DNA of 64,000 bases from Rotaria sp. Silwood1 (Eukaryota > Rotifera > Eurotatoria > Philodinida > Philodinidae): the NCBI GenBank assembly GCA_905250075.1, contig CAJNOP010000325.1, forward strand, positions 62,001-126,000, written 5' to 3'. The notes beneath the pieces are model-generated. The model made no database searches. It was not told the DNA's origin and saw only the letters and a program-made list of their open reading frames with translations. This document shows positions 39,373 to 49,621 of the stretch, piece by piece. The position numbers and the translations under genes were made by a program. Each line of letters begins with the position of its first letter. Positions within the stretch are counted from its first letter, which is position 1.

Positions 39373-39554
39373 TATTAATAATAAAGAACTATAAAGCATA
39401 CTGTTTAGTATGTATCGATCTCAATGTTCTATTCAACGTAGATTAATTTAATTATGATTGGTTTTATGGGATACCAAGAAACTACCTCTAAAACCAATCG
39501 TAAAAAACAATAACCAAAAATTAAACAAATAATCATGTTCAAGACGTCATATCC

Positions 39555-40392
39555 TTTTGAATTCATTATTTATCTAAGAATAACAGAAAGTTGAATCGAA
39601 TATCGATCTTGATTGTATGCATTATTATTTTTTTTTGTCTCTGTAATTCATATTAATGTATCTCTTTTTTTTTAAAATAATACACTTCATACTAGAAATA
39701 CATTGATTTTTCTTCGAAAACAATGTTCAATAACAAATAGCCTTGTGAAAAAAAGTCGACGAATAGAAACAGCGACTTTTATGTAAATAATCCTTTGTGT
39801 GTTCGTAGGGATATTGCATGATATAAGAAATATTCTTATCTGATGAGGAAAATCATTATTGATCATTTTGTCAACGGAGTAATAACTAACATGTAGAAAA
39901 AAACGAAATCATTCAAAAAAAAAATGACTTTTTGCAAAAAAGGTACGACAAATAAAGGAATAAATTACACTTCATTAATTTTGATTGACAAAGTCATGTA
40001 TTTAATAGGTAATTTCCAATAAAAAATGCGTTTATATCATGAAATGACACAGCTAACATATTTGTTTTATTATTTACCTATTTATATAATTGACCAATGA
40101 GCGTGGTTAGTAAAGTAGAAGCAAATTAATCAAAACACTGCGCCTCATCATTTTAAGATGAAAATACATGTGAGAGAACGTAGGTCTGAAACTAAATGAA
40201 AAGAGGGAGATAAAATGTAGAACAGTCGATGAAAACGTCTTTTTTTATCGTATGTTTCATCCGTAGTTTTGTGCATACACAGTTACTGTCGATTAATCCA
40301 TCTGTGTCATGCACGATTAATTACTTAAGTCATGTTTACTTCCTTTTTTTTCACCACTTGGTTTTTTCCAACGATAATAACACATTGCTATA
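39555..40392 (+). repeat. Duplicated upstream region, copy A (next to SLC7 gene)
   Basis: This segment aligns in the same orientation with 45468-46221. Shared landmarks are ttgatt then tctttttgattcatatta-like words, aaagtcga, ttcattaat..tgattgac, ggtaatttccaataaaaa, tgatatt-gcatgata, aaacgtct, gtatgtttcatccg/gtatgttttattcg, tttttccaac and attgctata. It ends about 90 bp before the SLC7 start codon, so it comprises the probable promoter and 5' region. The copies are clearly diverged, with small indels throughout. Confidence 0.65.
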
Positions 40393-40484
40393 TAATCCGT
40401 ATATTATATATAAACATAAAACATTTATAAATAAAGGATTGGTTTTTAGGCTAGACAGGAATTATCATATAGTAAGAGCTATTC

Positions 40485-42542
40485 ATGGCTACCAATATTG
40501 GTGTTGATGAAAATTCAAGCAGTCAATCAGAACATGATATTACTAGAGAAGTACGGTCTTGCACTAAAGTCTTCATCAAACAACTCATTTCATGTAAGCC
40601 AATGGATGTATTACAAGCTGAAATTGCTACTCAAAATGAATTGAGACGTGATCTAAATTGGTTTCAATTACTTGCTATAGGTCTTGGTTCTATTATTGGT
40701 TTGTGGATTTGATAATAATACCGTCCCATAAGAGTTTTGAATCTTCTTTTCAGGTGCTGGTGTATTTGTATTAAGTGGACAAGCTGCTGCACAATATTCT
40801 GGTCCATCAATCATCATTTCATTTGTTATAACTGGCGTTATTGCTTTATTGGCATCGTTATCATATTCAGAATTAGGAGCAATGATGCCCAGCTCTGGAT
40901 CAGTTTACACTTATACTTATGCAGGTGAGTTATTGATCATATATGTATCTTCCTTTTATAAACATTTTGTTGTAATGTTTTAGCCTTGGGAGGTATGCAA
41001 TCAAAAGTATTATTACAGGACATTTGTTTTCATTTTTATTCATTGTAGAATATTTGGCATGGTTTATTGGTTGGAATACTGGATTACTCTATTTGTTCAG
41101 CATTTTGACACTGACAGTTGCTTGGGGCAAGTATGTTGTCCTATTTGTTGATATTGTGTCCGATTACAATGTAACAAGCATGATTGTCCAAGCACCAGTG
41201 GCTTGGAATGAAGATGCTGAACGTTTTTATGTCACTGGTCAAGCGATTAACTTACCTGCTATTGGAATCACTATTGCTATTACAATGCTTCTTCTTATTC
41301 GAATTCGTCAAACAGCTATAGTCAATCTCGTATTGGTTGTATTTAAAATTATTATCATCTTAATATTTATTTTTGCTTGTTGTAATTATGTTGATCGCAA
41401 TAATTATAATCCGTTTTTCCCACCCAATGAAGGTATATGATTGTTTTATTAGTATATATAAGCAATGAATGAATTTTATTGTGTCTATTAGGTTCGTTTA
41501 GTAAATATGGAGTAACAGGCATGCTGCAAGCATGTACTTATATATTCTTCGCCAATATTGGTTTTGATTCAGTTTCAACAGTAGCTCAGGAAGCGAGATC
41601 ACCAGAAAGATCGCTGCCAATTGCTATTATTGGGTCAACAGTTGTTTCACTACTATTGTATATTGGAATATGTACTGTGATGGTTGGACTTGTTCCATAT
41701 GAGTTACTAAATTCAGAGAGTCCTCTCGCTGACGTAATGTAAGTCAATCGCAAGCTTTCAGAAAATATTAATGATAGTTATTGAAATTTTTATAGAAAAG
41801 CAACACCTTATGGTCTTTGGTTAACAATTCTTATGGATTTAGGTGCCATCGCTAGTCTTACAACTGCAGCACTGATGAGCATGCTTTCACAAACTCGAAT
41901 ATTTTATGCGATGGCTCATGACGGTTTACTACCACCAGTCTTTGCCAAAATTCATTCTCATACAACAACTCCATGGATTTCTATATTGATTTGTGGTAAG
42001 TAAGTTTTTAATTCAATTCATAGGATAAAACTTCTCTCTGTTTTTTTAGGTATATTTTGTGCTGTTTTTTCTGGTATTTGTCCAGTAGATATTCTTGGTG
42101 AAACAACTTCCATTAGCGCTCTCATTACATATATTTTCGTTCATATCACGGTCATAGTCGTAAGTTGAATTTATTCATTTCTCTATTCTGTCATCTGAAA
42201 AGTCTTTTATAGATGCGCTACACACATAAAGACATGCAACGAGTATTTCCAGTACCATTTGGTTCATGGCTGATTCCGACTGTAGGTTCTTTACTTTGTA
42301 TACTTCTTATGAAAGGTATAACAAAACCAACAGGTTATCGATTTCTTGTGTGGACAGCAATAGGTCAAATTATTTATTTTTCCTATGGTTTTTGGCATTC
42401 TAAACAACGAATATCAATTAAAAGTGAATTTTTTGCAAGTACGATCGAGCATCGACTATCATTGGAAACGCTTACGAAAGAATATGTGAATGTTGGGTTT
42501 GAACCGTATATAGCCACTGCAAATGCGGAAAATGTAGCATAG
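40485..42542 (+). CDS. Cationic amino acid transporter (SLC7/CAT family), 7 exons
   Basis: APC-superfamily membrane transporter; CAT members carry arginine, lysine or ornithine across the plasma membrane. Exons: 40485-40698, 40754-40924, 41049-41432, 41492-41738, 41796-41995, 42050-42159, 42213-42542; all GT..AG and in phase, 551 aa. The TM1 substrate motif GSIIGAGVFVLSGQAA spans the first junction (about residues 67-82). ELGAMMPSSGSVYTYTYA marks TM3, and ANIGFDSVSTVAQEARSPER is the TM6 to TM7 region typical of CATs. About 12-14 hydrophobic segments can be counted. The N-terminus (MATNIGVDENSSSQSEHD) is cytoplasmic, followed by KPMDVLQAE, and the start is the first ATG in frame. A TATA-like tatatataaac lies about 75 bp upstream. 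It is shorter than vertebrate CAT1 (about 620 aa), mainly at the tail. Which substrate it carries cannot be read from sequence. Confidence 0.88.
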
Positions 42543-42642
42543 AAAACTCTCGTTACTCATACTTGTACATGTCAATATTAAACATTTTTTTTTTTTGAAC
42601 AAAAAAATAAGTTGCACTATGTTGGTTAGTACGATTTAACAT

Positions 42643-42648
42643 AATAAA
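42643..42648 (+). promoter_or_regulatory. Putative poly(A) signal of SLC7 gene
   Basis: AATAAA about 100 bp after the stop codon at 42540-42542, after a T run. Confidence 0.45.
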
Positions 42649-43028
42649 TGATTCAGTAATAGCTATAAAAATAGTTTCTTGTAAAGTTTTGTTTAGGAGT
42701 ATGTAATCTTCATTGTTTTGTCCAAGGTTTTTTATTATAATTTCTGAATACAGGAATATTTCTTTAAGAAATGTGTTGGTTAAATAAAACGTTCGATTCA
42801 GAGTTGGAGCCGCACAGTTTTTTCTCTCCGATCCGATTCAGTTAGCAATCAGCCGGATGAATTAAGCAATAAATATTCGCTTGTAAAAATCTCATTTCAA
42901 AACTAAAAATTGAAAACGAGACTCTAAACATTATATTTTATGGCAAGATGATTTGTTAAGTTTTTGAGCCAAATATCGATATAATTAGCAATAGAAATCA
43001 AATATATTTGCTTATCTTTATTTCTAAC

Positions 43029-44442
43029 CATCGGCGGGCCAGGATCATTTCTTTTGGTATGGCAAAATTATTAAAAAGTGTAACGAACTTATAAAAAAAT
43101 AGAACCTTAAATTTTGTTCATATATTTTGATTTTCATACTAAGTTTCTACTGTAGGCATCTTGTTCATATTATATTTATTATTTTCATTCTTAAAAGTAA
43201 CAAAAAAAACTATGACATCACAAACTTTTCATAAAAAAGCTTCATCATTACAATCAAAATAACGGGTGATCGAAAATCATTTGAACAACATGTTTGTTCA
43301 TTTTGACCAACCTGAAAGTATTTCCGACGAGTCAAAATCTATGCATTAGAATCAAAATTTTGTGCTCTTTCAGAATATGGACTTAGAAATTTATACCGAT
43401 TTCTGTTCGAGAGTAGTGAAACAATCTTTGAAAGGTCCAAAAACTTAGTTTGGACGGAAATTTTGTCCGCACATTTTGTATTTTTTACGGTTGTCATCCG
43501 AAACTAAAAGATGGAACCTTCATTATTATACCAGCTTGTAGAACAAAACCTATCCTACAAAATGTACTGTGGGAGTATTTTTTTTCTTTGGACAAGACTT
43601 CTGAGTATTCGTTTTTTCCTAAATCGTCATTTTTGAAAAATCGTTTTTTTTTTACCAAAAGCATTTTATGTGGACAGCAGCTCTTGGAAAAATGCGTATA
43701 GTTTACCTTGGGTAAAAGCTACAGCTTAGTTCAATATCACATTTTGTAAAGAATTGTTCGCTCTACGAAACTACGGAATCCGAGAATTTTTAGCATCTTC
43801 ACAAAGAAATTTGTATGGTTTAGCAGAACCTGTTTCTTCGTAGTTCAAACTAACTATTTAAGCCTTTTAAAGGTCTCCTCACTTCTCTCGAAGAAAAATA
43901 GACACAACATGTCTAGACCCATATCCAGAAAGAGCACAAAATTCTGGTCCTAATCCATAGTTTTGACTCATCTAAAAATGCTTTCAAGCAAGCTAAAACA
44001 AATGAATATTTTGATCAGAAACTTCGATTCAAACGTTTCGTCCAAATTAATTTGTTGGATCTTTCAAAGATTATTTCACTACTCTCGAACAGAAATCGAC
44101 ATAAAATTTCTAAGGCCATATTCGGAAAGATCAGAAAGTTCTGATTCTAACGCATAGATTTTGACTCGTCGGAAATACTTTCAGGCGAGTCAAAAGTGAA
44201 CAAACATTTTGTCCAAATAATTTTCGATCAACCGTTATATCACTTCTAGAAAAAATAGGTAAATCGAGCGTATCTGAGAATACCTCTATGAAAAAGCAGG
44301 AGTCACTTCTGGTCTAATTTTTTTTATTCGCTTCCGATTAAAGATTGGATCGAAAAATATAGTCGTACAGGAAAGCCCATAATGAATGAAAATTTTTGGT
44401 ATGGCAACTACCACACCTTGCCACCATGGTGGCCCGCCACTG
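43029..44442. mobile_element. Non-autonomous hAT-type element (1.4 kb) with 8-bp target duplication
   Basis: Exact 8-bp duplication tttctaac at 43021-43028 and 44443-44450. The ends are catcggcgggcc (left) and, read inward, cagtggcgggcc (right), a 12-bp inverted repeat with two mismatches. A word ttttggtatggcaa occurs near both ends in direct orientation (43052 and 44394 areas). No transposase frame was seen; most of the interior is a second inserted element (43262-44235). Confidence 0.75.
43262..44235. mobile_element. Nested foldback element flanked by TA (Tc1/mariner-like)
   Basis: The left end reads acgggtgatcgaaaatcatt and the right end, inward, acggttgatcgaaaattatt; arms of about 180 bp are highly similar. 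TA dinucleotides flank both ends (43260-43261 and 44236-44237), as expected for Tc1/mariner-type insertion. A third related segment lies just inside the right arm (about 43865-43985), in the same direction as that arm, so a subterminal block is tandemly repeated. No transposase is present. It lies wholly within the hAT-type element, which dates it as the later event unless both moved together. Confidence 0.65.
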
Positions 44443-45467
44443 TTTCTAACAAAGAAAAAATATGTTCATAATAAATCTTACATAGATATGTGAGTATTAG
44501 CTTTTCTTGATTCAGACAACTGACCAGGTTAAACAAAAAAAAATCGTTTGATCTAGATTGAGTTGAGCGACACACGAGAAATAAATCGAGAAAGATGAAA
44601 AGAGAAAAATCTATCGTTTACAGTCAAATCGAAGACGAAATATCTATAGAGTATTTTTTAAATGAAATAAGCTACATCTTGCTGACATAAGCCGCTTTGA
44701 GAACCATAATGCTTCGACCAATGTTCGACTGTGTATCTGAATCAAATAAACTACACTGTTCATTGTGATCAACTCTAGCTCTTCGATTCAGCTCTCTCGA
44801 GCTGTCATACACCTATAGTAAACTTGCACGAGGGTAGGATGTTGTATCTGTTCTGTTAGAAAAAGTGAAATCATCAGTTTTAAGAAATGCACATTTGAAA
44901 GAAAAAAAACATAACATCTTTGATTGCACGTTACATGGATATTTGTTGTTTCTTTCTTTTTATAAAAACGAGCATAAATAATGTTGACGAAGATTAGAAA
45001 GGAAATCATGTGATGAATTAATGAATATTGAGTTTGCATAGAGTTTACAATGTAAGTAGTGTAAGGGACTTTTTCAATAAGTATCGTCATTCTCTGTACC
45101 TATTTAGACTGAAGAATTGTTATGCATACTGTTTAATCTTTATTGATTTTGATTTTCTATATAATTTATATATGTTTGACATTGATATCATTACAAATCA
45201 ATAAATGACTTACGAAGCATGACAGTATGTGTTTAATTATGCTCGATCTTTTCATTTTAATATTTTTTCTTTGTTCTATTTTAGACATGTTTTATGTCAT
45301 GTTACTTTTCCTTTAAATCAATCGAATGAATCAGTAACCAAAATGAGACGATAACAATGTTCAGAAAGTCGTATACTATTCAAAAATAGTCATCGAACTG
45401 TTTGATTCATACAAATCAAGTTGACAATTATATATTCAATTTGACAGAGAATATGAATTAAAATGTT

Positions 45468-46221
45468 TTTTGAATTAAATATATATATCTGAGAATCACG
45501 AAAATTTGAATTCCATGTCGATTTTGATTGAATATAATACCTTTTTGTCTTTTTGATTCATATTAGTTTATTTATTTTTCGCTGTCACATATGTTGTATT
45601 CGAAATAAATGTAAAATGCTTTTCAAAATTTGATTGTTGTCAATAGCCAATAGTTTATTGAAGAAAAGTCGAACAAAATAAAGAGCAACTTCTGTATATT
45701 TAATAATCTTTTTTTTATTTATTATGATATTGTATGATATCGAGCATATTATTTATCTAATGAGAAGAACGATGATTATCCATTACTTGATAGACAGAAG
45801 AGTAGTTAATATCTAGAGATGAACGAAATCAATCGAAAAAAAGGAGATTCTTATAGCAAAAGAAAGTGATACATAATCGAATAAATTATGCTTCATTAAT
45901 GCTGATTGACGAAATCAAGTATTGCAAAGGTAATTTCCAATAAAAACTGTTTCTGTGTCACGAATAAAATAGATACAATCTTTTTTTTCTTTTTCTACTC
46001 ATCTCTATATTCGAAAGAATAGACGACCGAAGCTAGATAGCAGATAGAAGAAAAAAAAAAGACAATCGATAAAAACGTCTACTTCTGTTGTATGTTTTAT
46101 TCGCGTTTTTGTGTTGTGTGTATTATTGACTACGTCATGTGTTTTATGCGCGATTGACTCATTGAATTGTGTTTATTTTTTTAATTTTTTCCAACATTGG
46201 CCTTCATTAACCATTGCTATA
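45468..46221 (+). repeat. Duplicated upstream region, copy B (gene lost)
   Basis: Diverged copy of 39555-40392, same orientation, about 5.9 kb downstream. Similarity stops at attgctata, close to where the SLC7 start codon would follow; instead cagagatgtccacagg begins an unrelated sequence. No SLC7 exon was seen after it. Confidence 0.6.
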
Positions 46222-46971
46222 CTTTGTATAGCAGAGATGTCCACAGGACAGGGCTGGTTAAAACCTTTGTGCCCAGAAATTTTCACACATTAGATAGTCT
46301 TTACTCTCTTTCGTAACAAATGTTTTGAATTGCCATGAAAACTTTAAGAATAAAAAACAGTATAGATATCTTTATCAAATGGTGGCGAAGACTAGCCGAT
46401 CCTAATGATAAAAGTATATTTCTATGAAAATAATACTAACCAAAGGGAAGAAAAAATAAACGACATAATGGAAACATATTTCTAACTGTTGACCATTTTT
46501 TTTCTTTTTTTACTGAGTCAAGCAGCAATCAAGTTATGATCTTCACATCATCTGATTCACATTGTACAAAGCACCTGTCAGCTTCTGTTGGCAAAAATGA
46601 TCTTTCTGCTTCATCGTTTTAAATATTTCGTCCAATGCGAGTAGTTCATAATATATATCCAATCGATTGCAACGATTTTTCGTGAGTCAGAAACGCATTT
46701 CGAACTTTGAACTACTAGTCAACAAAAAATTCTGCATCTTGGTGGTGATCACTCAGTTCTCTTGCTATTCTAAACGAACATGATAAATCAGAAAGTATAT
46801 CTGAATTTAGTTTTTCTTTAAAATGATTTCAGGAATCTACTGACAGACCGACTAGGAAAACCGAACATTTATTTATCATGCACATCGATGCTAGCCGCTG
46901 ATTTTATCATATTGTTCTATTAATAACTAAGATGGTTTCAAACTAAATCAACTCAACTTATACAGGGGTTC

Positions 46972-47182
46972 CCAAAATTATAAGACCCCCCTACAAGTTT
47001 GAGAATAATAAAGTTTTCAGCAACTAAAGAAGCTTTGATAAGAGATCTAATGCCATATATATAGATGTCGCTAAAGCATCTATCATGGGCTATATTGATC
47101 TTTATTTGGTTAAATATTAATAATATTTAGATTCAAGAAATTTTGAATTTCACTCGTTGCATAATTATAGGAACCCCCTCTC
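46972..47182. mobile_element. Tc1-like MITE remnant
   Basis: The left end is acaggggttcccaaaattat; the right end, read inward, is agagggggttcctataatta, giving about 18 bp of imperfect inverted repeat near TA dinucleotides. The element is about 210 bp with no coding sequence. The exact outer boundary on the right is uncertain by a few bases (ctctctggagta). Confidence 0.5.
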
Positions 47183-47876
47183 TGGAGTATAAAAGTATTG
47201 CCTTAATGTTCATTTTTTTACGTCAAAAAAAATCTTGTCAGTATCTATTCGAAAGAGGAGATAATTAGTTATCTACTGAAAAAAATATAGACTTATATAA
47301 GCTATACTTTAACTTTTCTATGGTCGAAGAAACTAAAGGGTGGAAAACCTATATCCCACAATAACCCTATTTTAGCTCAAAAAAAGGTTTCCAATTGTTT
47401 AATGTAATAAAACTACATTTAAACTATACCATTAGATAGAGCATTAAAAGTTGTATAGTCCACATATTTATTGACAACAAACTTTGAAGACATTAATAAT
47501 TGTGAAAAGGTAAAATAAAGATAGTCAAAATCAGGTATTTTGTAAGGAACTTATGAAAAAAAAATTTCTTTTCATATAAAAACCAGACGTATTTTTTTTT
47601 CAAGGTTACCATAAGAAAGAGCGTCAAATTCTACACCAAATAGATTACTTCTTTTTACGAAAGCTTATCTCCAAACGCCCGGGAACTTAGTCTCAAAAAG
47701 GAGGCAAATCAGTCTCATTATGCCAAAAAATAGCATATGCTAGTGGTATCACGAAAGAACATGTTTCAACAATTTTTGAAGTAAAATGTCTGAGAAAAAA
47801 AATTTTATCTTGTTAAAAATTTGCGCTGTTGCTATTACTGTCTCTCAAATGAACTTTCTTTCTGATGCCCACACCC

Positions 47877-47910
47877 ACACCTACACACCCACACCCACAC
47901 ACCCACACCC
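47877..47910 (-). repeat. Telomere-like C-rich array
   Basis: Repeated cacccacaccc / ctacac units across the segment (CCCACA type; TGTGGG on the minus strand) with 1-2 base slips. This is the longest such array in the window. It has G-quadruplex potential on the minus strand and no G-rich partner. Confidence 0.7.
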
Positions 47911-48490
47911 AAAATGCTTCGGTTCGATCTTCTTTTGCTCATATTTTTTTGTCTTATTAGTACCAAATTAACTAGAGAGCAGTATGGGAGAGAGACTAGC
48001 CGTCATTTGCTAAAAATCATCCACCAGATTAAAAGTGTGGATAATACAGAAAAGAGAAGGAACACTCAATTTCTACATATTATATATAATATAAATATGT
48101 TGGCACAATATACAGAAAATTATTATAGAATAGGAAACAGTACAATAATGGAAGATGAATAATAAAACATAACAGACAACTTGTTATACAAAAAAATGCA
48201 ATACATAAGTGAAAGTAATTGAGATAGCTCAATTAATAGGCGTTTTTAAACAGAGAATAGATATTCGTAAAATTTTTTAGTTTTAAACTTACATTTCTTT
48301 ATTAGTTTGATGAAACTTTGTACACACAAACATATGAATGTTTTTGCAGTAAATTGTGACAAACAAAACTTTTTAGAAATGATATAATACTTAGACGTGT
48401 AATAAAATATTTTTATGTAAAGTCTTCATCAATTATTTTGATTGTAACAGAATAGATAAAAATCTATAGGCAAAGTTGGGATTATACGGA

Positions 48491-48819
48491 GGTGCTGAGT
48501 CTGGTCGGACGCCTAATTCTTTTTCTATCGTCTTGCTTCCATAATATGATTTTTTTTACCACTTATAGTGCTCACATAATTCTAATGAACAGGCAAGTCT
48601 AAGGAGTCTCTATCTTATGTAAAATCAAAATAATCAAAGTCTTGAAAAAATATTTTTCTACTTACAAACAGATTTTTTTGAAGATTTTGATTTCACATGA
48701 GGTAGCGTTCATTAGCATTATGCAAACACTGTAAGTGGTAAAAAAAACATTTTTTTCTGATGTATTATGGAAGCAAGATGATAGAAAAAGAACTGAAGCT
48801 TTCGGTCAAACTGAGCACC
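48491..48819. repeat. Foldback element, about 330 bp
   Basis: Left ggtgctgag and right ctgagcacc bound two long arms. Shared segments in inverted order are ttctttttctatcgtcttgc / ttctttttctatcatcttgc, ttgcttccataat, tttttaccactta.agtg, cataat.ctaatgaac and tgaaatcaaaat-like words. The arms are about 150 bp with scattered changes and small indels. No target duplication was identified. Confidence 0.65.
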
Positions 48820-49621
48820 CACAGTCTTTGATGATTGAGGGTATATAGACTTTCCTGGCTAGTATTTCCGAGATCATGTCATCATTCAAAAGAGAAATCC
48901 AAAAATTATGTGTCCAGATCAACTCTACAAACTAAAAAAAGTCTAAAATATCTATTCCCTCCGTAGTAGCGATAGTATTGAAAGTTATATGGTTTTGAAT
49001 CATAGGACCAGCACTAACTAACTACTGAAATATGCAAAAAGAAAAATTTTTCTAACAATTTAATTTTTTGAAAATGTTTTTCTTTAAAACAACATGTTAC
49101 AGATGCAAACTATTCGTATAAATAATAAATTAACATAGAAGAATTGTTCAAATAAATCTTTTCCTCAACAGAATATCTTTTTTTTTCACTTCATGATATT
49201 TCCATAATCAAAAGTCCTTCTATCAAATTTTATTAATGGGATGAAATGTATTAGAACATATATATCTTCATCTTTTTTCTTTGTTCTTCATTGTTATTAT
49301 ACAATGTGAGAATGAGTCGGAAGAAAATAACAAGAGAAAAGGCACTCCTGTAAGTTATTACTGTTGTACTGATCTACTGTCAAATTGTATAAAAACAGAA
49401 AGGTGAATATGTATATATTCTAGTACATTTCATTCGATCAATAAAATCTGAAGAAGGCAACACATTGATTGCTGAAAATACATAAGGAGAATGGGAATAT
49501 GCTACTAATAATGAGATTTATTTAAACAATAATGGGAGTATTGTATCGATGGAAAAGATTTTGATACTGTTCACATATAAATTTTAACCAAAACTTAAAG
49601 GTGATTAATTTAAAATGCCTA

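Larger units (their letters stand above)
31535..40484. other. Gene-poor 9-kb region
   Basis: No intact gene was found. Contents recognised: a hairpin at 33000-33054, telomere-like units at 34310-34374, 35011-35029 and 35313-35370, a hAT-type MITE at 38676-38856, coding remnants at 38863-39372, and the SLC7 5' region, whose duplicate lies at 45.5-46.2 kb. Several stretches have coding-like words but no sustained frame (32070-32145, 36140-36360, 37264-37395), which suggests old gene or retroelement debris. Confidence 0.55.
42543..49621. other. Gene-poor, transposon-rich region
   Basis: No credible gene was found in 7 kb. It contains a 1.4-kb hAT-type element with a nested element, the gene-less copy of the SLC7 upstream region, a Tc1-like remnant, a telomere-like C-rich array and a 330-bp foldback element. 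The remaining sequence is AT-rich and unassigned. Confidence 0.55.

Noticed and set aside
42800..42850. gattcagagttggagccg ... gatccgattcag as an inverted-repeat transposon, possibly paired with 20005
   Set aside because: Only short partial pairing and no target duplication were found.
46111..46293. Plus-strand frame starting in the duplicated upstream region
   Set aside because: It runs across the end of the duplicate of non-coding SLC7 upstream DNA, so it is unlikely to be a gene.
47786..48162. Frames across the CCCACA array (Thr/His/Pro repeats)
   Set aside because: The translation is an artefact of the telomere-like array.
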